NCBI RefSeq assembly: GCF_934330165.1
Contig: NZ_CAKRGI010000029.1
Span: 1-28,867, forward strand
Reading direction: 5' to 3'
Source of the DNA: an uncultured Mediterraneibacter sp.
Lineage (GTDB): Bacteria > Bacillota > Clostridia > Lachnospirales > Lachnospiraceae
DNA length: 28,867 bases
Below are positions 22,334-28,867 of this stretch, one piece after another (within the stretch, counting starts at the first letter, position 1; each line of letters starts with the position of its first letter). The translations under genes were made by a program, and so were the position numbers. Below the pieces are notes generated by a model, which searched no databases, was not told where the DNA came from, and saw nothing but the letters and a program-made list of their open reading frames with translations.

Positions 22334-24106
22334 ATGTACTATTCAGAAGAGCTGATAGAAGAAGTAAGATCAAGAAATGACATAGTAGATGTGATATCCG
22401 GCTATGTAAGGCTTCAGAAAAAGGGGAGTTCTTATTTCGGGCTTTGCCCTTTCCATAATGAAAAGTCCCCGTCATTTTCTGTGAGCCGGCAGAAGCAGAT
22501 GTATTATTGCTTTGGATGTGGAGCAGGTGGAAATGTATTTACATTTTTGATGGAATATGAAAATTTCTCCTTTGTAGAAGCAATGAAATATCTGGCAGAC
22601 CGGGCGGGCATTGAATTGCCCGAGCAGGAGTACTCAAAAGAGGCAAAGGAAAGAGCAGATCTGAAAGCAACAATCCTGGAGATGAACAGGCTGGCGGCAA
22701 AGTATTTCTATGTGCAGTTGAAGAATGAACGTGGTTCCCATGCGTACAGATATCTGAAAGACAGACAGCTTTCTGATGAAATGATACTGGGATTTGGTCT
22801 CGGATATTCCAATCCGTACAGTGATGATCTTTATAAGTATCTCAGAGGAAAGGGATACAGTGAGGAACTGATCCGAAAAGCGGGACTGATCAATACGGAT
22901 GAACGTCAGGGTGTATATGATAAGTTCTGGAACAGGGTCATGTTCCCGATCATGGATGTGAATAACCGGGTGATCGGATTTGGTGGCCGTGTTATGGGGG
23001 ACGGAAAGCCGAAGTATCTGAATTCACCGGAGACGGTGGTTTTTGACAAGAGCAGGAATCTGTATGGTCTGAATCGTGCGAGGACATCCCGGAAACCATA
23101 TTTTCTGCTGTGCGAGGGATATATGGATGTGATCTCTCTGCATCAGGCAGGATTTACGAATGCGGTCGCATCTTTGGGAACTGCACTGACAGCGGGGCAT
23201 GCATCGCTGATCAAAAGATATGTAAAAGAAGTTTATCTGACTTATGACAGTGATGATGCAGGAACCAGGGCAGCGCTCCGTGCAGTGCCGATCCTGCGGG
23301 AGGCCGGTATTTCAGCAAAAGTGATCCGGATGGATCCGTATAAAGACCCGGATGAATTTATCAAAAATCTGGGAGCAAAGGAGTATGAAAAAAGGATTCA
23401 GGCGGCAAGAAATGGCTTTATGTTCAGTCTGGAGATGCTGGAACGGGAGTTTGATATGAACTCACCGGAGGGGAAGACCGAGTTCTTCAGAGAAGTATCG
23501 AGACGGCTTCTGACCTTTGAAGATGAACTGGAGCGTAATAATTATATTGAAGCGGTTGCCACGGCCTACCGGATCAGCCGGGACAGTCTGGATAAGATGG
23601 TTGCGAAGACGGCAGTCAGTGCGGGAATGGCGAGACCGGTGGTGAGACCGAAGCGTGCAGATGGCGTGGAAAAGAAAAAGGAAGACGGAATCCATCTGTC
23701 GCAGAAGGCATTACTGACATGGATGATCGAGGAAGAGCGTTTGTTCGATCAGATCAGCAATTACATAAGTCCGGGAGATTTTACGGAAGACCTTTACCGG
23801 ACAGTGGCGGAACTTCTGTATGAGCAGAGAAAAGAGGGCAGACTGAATCCGGCAAAGATACTGAATCATTTTACCGGGGAAGAGGAACATCGGGAGGTTG
23901 CCTCACTGTTCAATACCAGGATCAGGGAACTGCATACAAAGGAAGAGCGTGAACAGGCTCTCCGTGAGACGATACTGAAAGTAAAAGCATCGGGAATTGA
24001 TTATCAGACGATGAATCTGGATCCCGCCGATATGGTGGGACTTCAGAAGCTGATGGAGGAGAAACGGAAACTGGAGAACCTCAGGACACTGCATATTTCT
24101 ATTTAA
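22334..24106 (+). CDS. dnaG: DNA primase
   Basis: The ATG at 22334 ([20 protein letters not shown]) is preceded by GGAGG; a GTG at 22322 would start before that site. The product is 590 residues. An N-terminal CHC2 zinc-binding domain has Cys38, His41, Cys59 and Cys62 (CPFH, CFGC). The catalytic core carries the RNA-polymerase-like segment [11 protein letters not shown], and the TOPRIM motifs LLCEGYMDV and [10 protein letters not shown]. The C-terminal DnaB-interacting region covers about 440-590. It makes RNA primers for lagging-strand synthesis. The gene directly precedes rpoD, as in the classic macromolecular synthesis operon without rpsU. Confidence 0.95.
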   Translation: MYYSEELIEEVRSRNDIVDVISGYVRLQKKGSSYFGLCPFHNEKSPSFSVSRQKQMYYCFGCGAGGNVFTFLMEYENFSFVEAMKYLADRAGIELPEQEYSKEAKERADLKATILEMNRLAAKYFYVQLKNERGSHAYRYLKDRQLSDEMILGFGLGYSNPYSDDLYKYLRGKGYSEELIRKAGLINTDERQGVYDKFWNRVMFPIMDVNNRVIGFGGRVMGDGKPKYLNSPETVVFDKSRNLYGLNRARTSRKPYFLLCEGYMDVISLHQAGFTNAVASLGTALTAGHASLIKRYVKEVYLTYDSDDAGTRAALRAVPILREAGISAKVIRMDPYKDPDEFIKNLGAKEYEKRIQAARNGFMFSLEMLEREFDMNSPEGKTEFFREVSRRLLTFEDELERNNYIEAVATAYRISRDSLDKMVAKTAVSAGMARPVVRPKRADGVEKKKEDGIHLSQKALLTWMIEEERLFDQISNYISPGDFTEDLYRTVAELLYEQRKEGRLNPAKILNHFTGEEEHREVASLFNTRIRELHTKEEREQALRETILKVKASGIDYQTMNLDPADMVGLQKLMEEKRKLENLRTLHISI

Positions 24107-24129
24107 GAAGGATAAAATAAAGAAGACAG

Positions 24130-24148
24130 GCTGCGTTTTTCACGCAGC
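24130..24148 (+). other. Hairpin between dnaG and rpoD
   Basis: GCTGCGT (24130-24136), loop TTTTC and ACGCAGC (24142-24148) make a perfect 7-pair stem just before the ribosome binding site of rpoD. There is no T tail. It may mark an mRNA processing site or adjust the relative amounts of primase and sigma factor; this is inference. Confidence 0.5.
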
Positions 24149-24164
24149 GAAGGAAGGATGGACA

Positions 24165-25283
24165 ATGGAAGATATTACTCAGAAATTCATGGAAAGACTC
24201 AAAGAACTGGTTGCACTTGGAAAGAAGAAGAAGAGCATTCTTGATGTTCAGGAGATCAATGATTTTTTCAATGATATGGAACTGAATGCGGATCAGATGG
24301 AGAAAGTGTTCGATTATCTTGAAGCGAACAATATTGATGTTCTGCGGATCAGTGAAGATACGGAAGACGATGTGGATGTAGATATTGATATTATCATATC
24401 GGATGAAGATGATGTAGATGTTGAGAATATCGACCTGTCTGTCCCGGAGGGTGTCAGCATTGAAGATCCGGTGCGTATGTATCTGAAAGAGATCGGAAAA
24501 GTTCCGCTTCTGAGTGCGGAGCGTGAGATCGAGCTTGCACAGAGAATGGAAGAAGGAGACGAGGAAGCAAAAAAAGAACTGGCTGAAGCGAACTTACGAC
24601 TTGTAGTCAGCATTGCAAAGAGATATGTGGGAAGAGGAATGCTTTTCCTGGATCTGATCCAGGAGGGGAATCTCGGACTGATCAAGGCTGTGGAGAAATT
24701 TGATTATCATAAGGGATATAAGTTCAGTACTTATGCAACGTGGTGGATTCGTCAGGCAATCACGAGAGCGATCGCAGATCAGGCAAGAACGATCCGTATT
24801 CCGGTTCATATGGTTGAGACGATCAATAAGCTGATCCGTGTATCAAGACAGCTTCTTCAGGAGCTGGGAAGAGAGCCATTACCGGAGGAGATTGCAAAAG
24901 AAATGGATATGCCGGTGGAACGTGTGCGAGAGATACTGAAGATTTCACAGGAGCCGGTATCACTGGAGACTCCGATCGGAGAGGAAGAGGACAGCCATCT
25001 TGGAGACTTTATCCAGGATGATAATGTGCCTGTTCCGGCAGAGGCTGCCGCTCAGACATTACTGAAAGAACAGCTGGATGAAGTGCTGGACACATTAACA
25101 GAAAGAGAACAGAAGGTGCTCAGACTCCGTTTTGGTATGAATGACGGTCGTGCAAGGACTCTGGAAGAAGTAGGACGTGAATTTGACGTTACGAGAGAGC
25201 GTATCCGTCAGATCGAGGCAAAGGCACTCAGAAAGCTTCGCCATCCGAGCAGAAGCAGAAAGTTAAGAGATTATTTGGATTAA
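24165..25283 (+). CDS. rpoD: RNA polymerase principal sigma factor
   Basis: This encodes 372 residues behind AAGGAAGG. Region 1.1 is acidic ([16 protein letters not shown]). The core follows: [19 protein letters not shown] (1.2), [18 protein letters not shown] and the 2.4 segment [17 protein letters not shown] (2.1-2.4), region 3 with [13 protein letters not shown], and region 4.2 with [20 protein letters not shown]. These mark the housekeeping sigma factor (SigA). Its stop codon shares a base with the start of trmK. Confidence 0.97.
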   Translation: MEDITQKFMERLKELVALGKKKKSILDVQEINDFFNDMELNADQMEKVFDYLEANNIDVLRISEDTEDDVDVDIDIIISDEDDVDVENIDLSVPEGVSIEDPVRMYLKEIGKVPLLSAEREIELAQRMEEGDEEAKKELAEANLRLVVSIAKRYVGRGMLFLDLIQEGNLGLIKAVEKFDYHKGYKFSTYATWWIRQAITRAIADQARTIRIPVHMVETINKLIRVSRQLLQELGREPLPEEIAKEMDMPVERVREILKISQEPVSLETPIGEEEDSHLGDFIQDDNVPVPAEAAAQTLLKEQLDEVLDTLTEREQKVLRLRFGMNDGRARTLEEVGREFDVTRERIRQIEAKALRKLRHPSRSRKLRDYLD

Positions 25284-26035
25284 TGATGGAATTATCAACA
25301 AGATTAAAGGCGGTCGCAGATTTTGTGACCGCCGGTTATAAATTAGCGGATATTGGAACAGACCATGCCTATATTCCCATCGCATTGATGGAACAGAACC
25401 TCATTCCCGGAGCAATCGCAATGGATATTAATGAAGGCCCTCTTCAGAGAGCAGGAGAGCATATAGCAGAAAATAGAATGGAGAAGAAGATAGAGATCCG
25501 CCTGTCGAATGGCTTTTCAGCACTGAAAAAAGGAGAAGCTGAGTCAGCCGTCATTGCGGGAATGGGCGGAGGTCTGATGATCCGAATCTTGACGGAGGGA
25601 GAGCGGATCGCAAAAAGTCTGAAAGAATGTATTCTGCAGCCACAGTCAGAGATCGAAAGGGTCAGAAAGTTTTTGCTGGAAGAAGGCTATGATATCCTGG
25701 ACGAAAATATGGTAAAGGATGATGGTAAATACTATACGATCCTGAAGGTATGTCCATTAAAGAAAACCTCAGATAAAGAGGCAGAATCCGGGGAAGAGAT
25801 AAAGTCTGGAAAAAGGACAGAAATGTGGTCGGAGCCGGAACTGAAATATGGCAGATTTCTTCTTCAGAACCGCAATCCGGTACTAAGAGAGTATCTGCAA
25901 CGTGAGATATTGATCCGGGAGCAGATCCTGGCAGGACTGGATGGAAAAGAGAACAGACGTATTGAGCAGCGAAGAACAGAATTAAAAAAAGAACTGGAAG
26001 AAGCACAGAAAGGGATGGATTATTATGCAGTGTAA
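25283..26035 (+). CDS. trmK: tRNA (adenine(22)-N(1))-methyltransferase
   Basis: This encodes 250 residues; the ATG overlaps the rpoD stop (TAATG), and a second ATG follows at once. Motifs of this class I SAM enzyme are LADIGTDHAYIPIAL (SAM site), AMDINEGPLQRA and VIAGMGGGLMIRIL. The C-terminal part is charged and helical (EQRRTELKKELEEA). It methylates A22 of certain tRNAs. The order rpoD-trmK-nif3 matches sigA-yqfN-yqfO of Bacillus in its core. An unusual charged insert (DKEAESGEEIKSGKRTEMW) lies near 165-185. Confidence 0.92.
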   Translation: MMELSTRLKAVADFVTAGYKLADIGTDHAYIPIALMEQNLIPGAIAMDINEGPLQRAGEHIAENRMEKKIEIRLSNGFSALKKGEAESAVIAGMGGGLMIRILTEGERIAKSLKECILQPQSEIERVRKFLLEEGYDILDENMVKDDGKYYTILKVCPLKKTSDKEAESGEEIKSGKRTEMWSEPELKYGRFLLQNRNPVLREYLQREILIREQILAGLDGKENRRIEQRRTELKKELEEAQKGMDYYAV

Positions 26036-26810
26036 AGAAATTATGCAGGTGATCGAAGCGACATATCCAAGAACGGCAGCACTGGATTTTGATAATGTAG
26101 GACTGCTGGCAGGACGTGCAGATAAGGAAGTGAACCGGGTTTACCTGGCACTGGATGCAACCGACCGGGTGATCGAACGTGCGATCGAGGCAGGAGCAGA
26201 TATGCTTATCACGCATCATCCGTTACTTTTTTCAGCTGTAAAGAAAGTGACAGACGAAGATTTTATTACACGGAGGATCGTAAAGCTGATCCAGAATGAT
26301 ATTTCTTATTATGCGATGCATACGAATTATGATGTACTGGGGATGGCAGAGCTGGCAGGAAAAGTGCTGGACATTGCCCATACGGATGTACTGGATGTGA
26401 CGCAGACTGATGAAGCCGGTGAAGAAAAGGGAATCGGAAGAATTGGAGAACTGCCGGAGATGATGACATTGGAAGAATGTTGCGTTTATGTAAAGCATAA
26501 ACTGGAATTGGGCAGTCTGAAAGTATTCGGAGACATGAATCGTCCTGTCAGAAGACTTGCCATTCTTCCGGGATCAGGAAAGTCCGGAATTCCGGTGGCA
26601 CTTGCAAAGGGAGCGGATGTTCTGGTGACCGGAGATATCGGACATCATGACGGACTGGATGCAGTGGAGCAGGGGCTTGCGATTATTGATGCAGGACATT
26701 ACGGAACAGAATATATTTTTATCGAGGACATGAAAAAGTTTCTGAACAGAAAATTACCGGTACTGGATGTGCTGACAGATCCGGTAGAACATCCATTTCA
26801 GATCGTCTGA
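26025..26810 (+). CDS. NIF3 / YqfO-family dinuclear metal protein
   Basis: This encodes 261 residues, overlapping trmK by 11 bases. Metal-binding motifs of the NIF3 family are visible: ITHHPLLF (two His), YAMHTNYD, and the C-terminal IDAGHYGTEYIF with His and Glu. DNVGLLAG near the N-terminus is also typical. The family forms hexamers with a two-metal centre; the label GTP cyclohydrolase type 2 is used in databases, but the physiological reaction is not settled. This is the short form, without the central PII-like insert found in some YqfO proteins. Confidence 0.9.
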   Translation: MQCKEIMQVIEATYPRTAALDFDNVGLLAGRADKEVNRVYLALDATDRVIERAIEAGADMLITHHPLLFSAVKKVTDEDFITRRIVKLIQNDISYYAMHTNYDVLGMAELAGKVLDIAHTDVLDVTQTDEAGEEKGIGRIGELPEMMTLEECCVYVKHKLELGSLKVFGDMNRPVRRLAILPGSGKSGIPVALAKGADVLVTGDIGHHDGLDAVEQGLAIIDAGHYGTEYIFIEDMKKFLNRKLPVLDVLTDPVEHPFQIV

Positions 26811-26832
26811 ATTATGCAGGAGGTGGCGGCAG

Positions 26833-28509
26833 ATGGAAGAGTCTGTATGCAGAGTGACCTTAGGGAATATTACGAAAGAATATAAGCAGGGGACGACATA
26901 TTCAGAGATAGCCAGAGAGTTTCAGTCTGATTATGAACATCAGATCGTCCTGGCAATGGTTGATGGTTATCATCTTCGGGAGTTACGGAAGACAGTTGAA
27001 AAGGATTGCAAGATCCAGTTTCTTACAACGGCAGATTCTATTGGAAATGACACATATCGAAGAAGTCTGTGTTTCCTTTTCATTAAAGCATTCCATGATA
27101 TTTCCGGGCATGATCTGAAACACCGGGTAAGGATCAGGGTACATTTTACGATGGGTTCCGGATTTTATTGTACGGTTGACAAAAAAGAAAAGCCTGATGA
27201 GACATTTCTTGCAAAAGTAGAAGCCAGGATGCGGGAACTTGCAAAAATGGCAATCCCGATCCAAAAGCGTTGCATTGATACCGGGGAAGCCGTGGAACTG
27301 TTCCATAAGTATGGAATGTACGACAAGGAAAGGCTTTTTGCGTATCGTAGGGTTTCAAAGGTAAATCTGTACAGTATCAATGAATTTGAAGATTACTTTT
27401 ATGGATATATGGTTCCTGATACAGGTTATTTGAAATATTTTGCATTATATCCATACGAGGATGGCGTAGTGATCCAGATGCCTTCCCAAGAAGATCCGGA
27501 AACTGTTTCTCCGTTTGAACCATATAATAAGTTATTCCAGGTACGACATGAAGCAATACGCTGGGGAGATCTGCAGGAGATTGATACAGTTGGTGCTTTA
27601 AATGACAGGATTACTACATCGGATATGAAAGAAGTCGTTCTGGTACAGGAGGCACATCAGGAGCGGGAAATCGGAGAAATTGCAAAAGAGATCGCTTCCC
27701 GAAAGAATATCAAGTTTGTCCTGATCGCAGGTCCTTCATCCTCGGGAAAGACCACATTTTCTCACCGGTTGTCGATTCAGTTAAAGGTGAATGGATTAAG
27801 ACCGCACCCGATTGCCGTAGATAATTATTTTGTGGACAGAGAGCATACGCCAAAGGATGCAGAGGGAAATTATGATTTTGAAAGTCTGCAGGCGATCGAC
27901 ATTGAAAAGTTCAATGCGGATATGGATGCTCTGCTCCGGGGAGAGGAAGTATATCTTCCGATCTTTGATTTTAAGACCGGGAAAAGGCAGTACAGTTCCA
28001 AACCTAAAAAGCTGGAAGAGAATGATCTGCTGGTGATCGAGGGAATCCATTGCCTGAATCCTGAACTCACAAGGAATCTGTGTGATGAGAATAAATTCAA
28101 GATATATATCAGTGCATTGACTCAGCTGAATATTGATGAGCATAACCGTATTCCATCAACAGATGGCCGCCTGATCCGCAGACTGGTGCGTGATGCGAGA
28201 ACGCGAGGAGCTTCAGCAACGAGGACAATATCCATGTGGCCTTCAGTACGTCGTGGAGAAGAAAAAAATATCTTTCCTTATCAGGAAGAGGCGGATGTTA
28301 TGTTCAATTCTTCCTTAAGCTATGAACTCGCAGTCCTTAAGCAATATGTAGAACCGCTTCTCTTTGCAGTAGATAAAAATTCGAAGGAATATCTGGAAGC
28401 AAAGAGACTGCTGAAGTTTTTTGATTATTTTGTAGGAATCGGAAGCGAATGTGTACCGACTAATTCTCTGCTGAGGGAATTTATCGGGGGCGGATGCTTT
28501 CAGGTGTAA
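26833..28509 (+). CDS. Nucleoside kinase with threonyl-tRNA-synthetase-like N-terminus
   Basis: This encodes 558 residues behind GGAGG. The N-terminal 60 residues look like a TGS domain (VTLGNITKEYKQGTTYSEIA). Residues of about 60-240 resemble the second additional domain of ThrRS, though the zinc/editing His-x3-His pattern is not preserved (YRRSLCFLFIKAFH occupies the place). The C-terminal half is a uridine-kinase/phosphoribulokinase-like P-loop domain: Walker A GPSSSGKTTF (about 300-309), the VDNYFVDR nucleoside-binding Asp region, LLVIEGIHCLNP, and RLIRRLVRDARTRGASAT. Such fusions occur widely in Clostridia and Bacteroidetes and are annotated as nucleoside kinases; the role of the ThrRS-like part is unknown. 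The final GTG-TAA runs into a repeat element. Confidence 0.88.
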   Translation: MEESVCRVTLGNITKEYKQGTTYSEIAREFQSDYEHQIVLAMVDGYHLRELRKTVEKDCKIQFLTTADSIGNDTYRRSLCFLFIKAFHDISGHDLKHRVRIRVHFTMGSGFYCTVDKKEKPDETFLAKVEARMRELAKMAIPIQKRCIDTGEAVELFHKYGMYDKERLFAYRRVSKVNLYSINEFEDYFYGYMVPDTGYLKYFALYPYEDGVVIQMPSQEDPETVSPFEPYNKLFQVRHEAIRWGDLQEIDTVGALNDRITTSDMKEVVLVQEAHQEREIGEIAKEIASRKNIKFVLIAGPSSSGKTTFSHRLSIQLKVNGLRPHPIAVDNYFVDREHTPKDAEGNYDFESLQAIDIEKFNADMDALLRGEEVYLPIFDFKTGKRQYSSKPKKLEENDLLVIEGIHCLNPELTRNLCDENKFKIYISALTQLNIDEHNRIPSTDGRLIRRLVRDARTRGASATRTISMWPSVRRGEEKNIFPYQEEADVMFNSSLSYELAVLKQYVEPLLFAVDKNSKEYLEAKRLLKFFDYFVGIGSECVPTNSLLREFIGGGCFQV

Positions 28510-28818
28510 ATTTGTAGTTGTTGTGATGATACGCTATAAAGAATCAGCTAACTTTTTAAAAGCGGATCGGACGCGGAAATCAGAGATATTCCTTCGCAGT
28601 GCAGAGCCCGCTTTACCTCAGCCCGTTGACCGTTTGTAACTCGAAAGTGGAAATCTTCGTGCAATGGCACTCGATTTACTTTCTCTAACAAACGCTGCAA
28701 AGTGTCTTCGGAACGCTCCTGCTAATGCACCTGCTCAGGAACACCCTGCTTTCCGCTGCCCATCGCAGTAAGAAGTTTTTCCGACTCCGTAGCGTATTCA
28801 CTCAACAATGCAAATTTA
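28507..28818 (+). repeat. Element of about 312 bp with long imperfect inverted arms (MITE-like or structured RNA)
   Basis: The left end TAAATTTGTAGTTGTTG (28507-28523) is answered at the right end by CAACAATGCAAATTTA (28803-28818), and GATACGCTA (28528-28536) by TAGCGTATT (28790-28798). The match continues inward more loosely: GCGGATCGGACGCGGAAA (28562-28579) resembles the reverse complement of 28751-28769. Arms of roughly 75-80 bases are therefore homologous and inverted, around a core of about 150-160 bases. A third, solitary arm occurs at 17972-18055. The element starts on the stop codon of the kinase gene. I cannot assign it to a named repeat or RNA family, and no transposase is encoded. 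Confidence 0.65.
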
Positions 28819-28867
28819 AGAGTGAAAAAACGAGCCGGAAGGTTATCGACCAGGATAAACGACCTGC
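28819..28867 (+). other. Window end, nothing identified
   Basis: These 49 bases after the repeat contain no recognisable gene start, promoter or terminator. The whole stretch 28510-28867 lacks a supported protein gene; the repeat accounts for most of it. Confidence 0.5.

Noticed and set aside
25662..26219. 185-codon minus-strand frame across trmK and the NIF3 gene
   Set aside because: Cys/His/Pro/Leu-rich shadow of two well-supported + strand genes; no ribosome binding site or family motif.
1..28867. CRISPR array, rRNA genes, prophage or integrase genes
   Set aside because: No regularly spaced repeats, no rRNA-like sequence and no integrase or phage structural motifs were seen.

Overview
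This window looks like chromosomal DNA from a spore-forming, low-to-moderate GC Firmicute, most likely a gut Lachnospiraceae (Blautia/Dorea/Ruminococcus-like). The supporting signs are strong AAGGAGG-type ribosome binding sites, a GerA-family spore germination protein, a dnaG-rpoD-trmK-nif3 core block, an infC-rpmI-rplT operon behind a leader attenuator, and a nucleoside kinase with a threonyl-tRNA-synthetase-like N-terminus. The genus call is inference. Every convincing protein gene is on the + strand; the only minus-strand coding remnant is a transposase fragment at the left edge.

Region 1 (1-3036) is an AT-rich accessory island. It starts with an IS3-family OrfA remnant that is cut off exactly where a displaced toxin C-terminus begins. 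Next come three toxin/immunity-like cassettes: a Bacterial-toxin-21-like domain with a small acidic partner (124-831), a second truncated toxin with an unassigned C-terminal domain and a partner (868-1865), and a decayed toxin tail followed by a 196-residue partner (1965-2783). The first two share the same joint (NMFDVRIQKSESSKG), as expected for toxin tails swapped by recombination behind a conserved pre-toxin region. A transglutaminase-like protein (3070-3768) follows.

Region 2 (4032-8904) is a compact response regulator / histidine kinase / ABC ATPase / FtsX-type permease operon of the peptide-sensing and detoxification type. Region 3 (8991-12690) pairs a GtrB/CsbB-like polyprenyl-phosphate glycosyltransferase with a YfhO-family GT-C protein, a module for decorating a surface polymer.

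Region 4 (12765-18777) is a run of housekeeping genes: a PLP aminotransferase, a dUTPase, a GerA/SpoVAF-like protein, a DegV lipid-binding protein coupled to an AlkD-like repair protein, a small conserved protein, and a membrane-anchored XRE regulator.

Region 5 (18806-20602) holds the infC leader and operon, with infC starting on AUU, and two tandem tRNA-Leu(AAG) genes between a good promoter and a good terminator. Region 6 (20699-28509) contains a two-domain PPK2, dnaG, rpoD, trmK, a NIF3-family protein and the fused nucleoside kinase.

The most unusual non-coding signal is a repeat family. An element of about 312 bp after the last gene (28507-28818) has long imperfect inverted arms, and a solitary homologous arm sits directly after the small gene at 17736-17975. 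Both begin at a stop codon. This looks like a MITE-like or structured-RNA repeat that I cannot assign to a known family.
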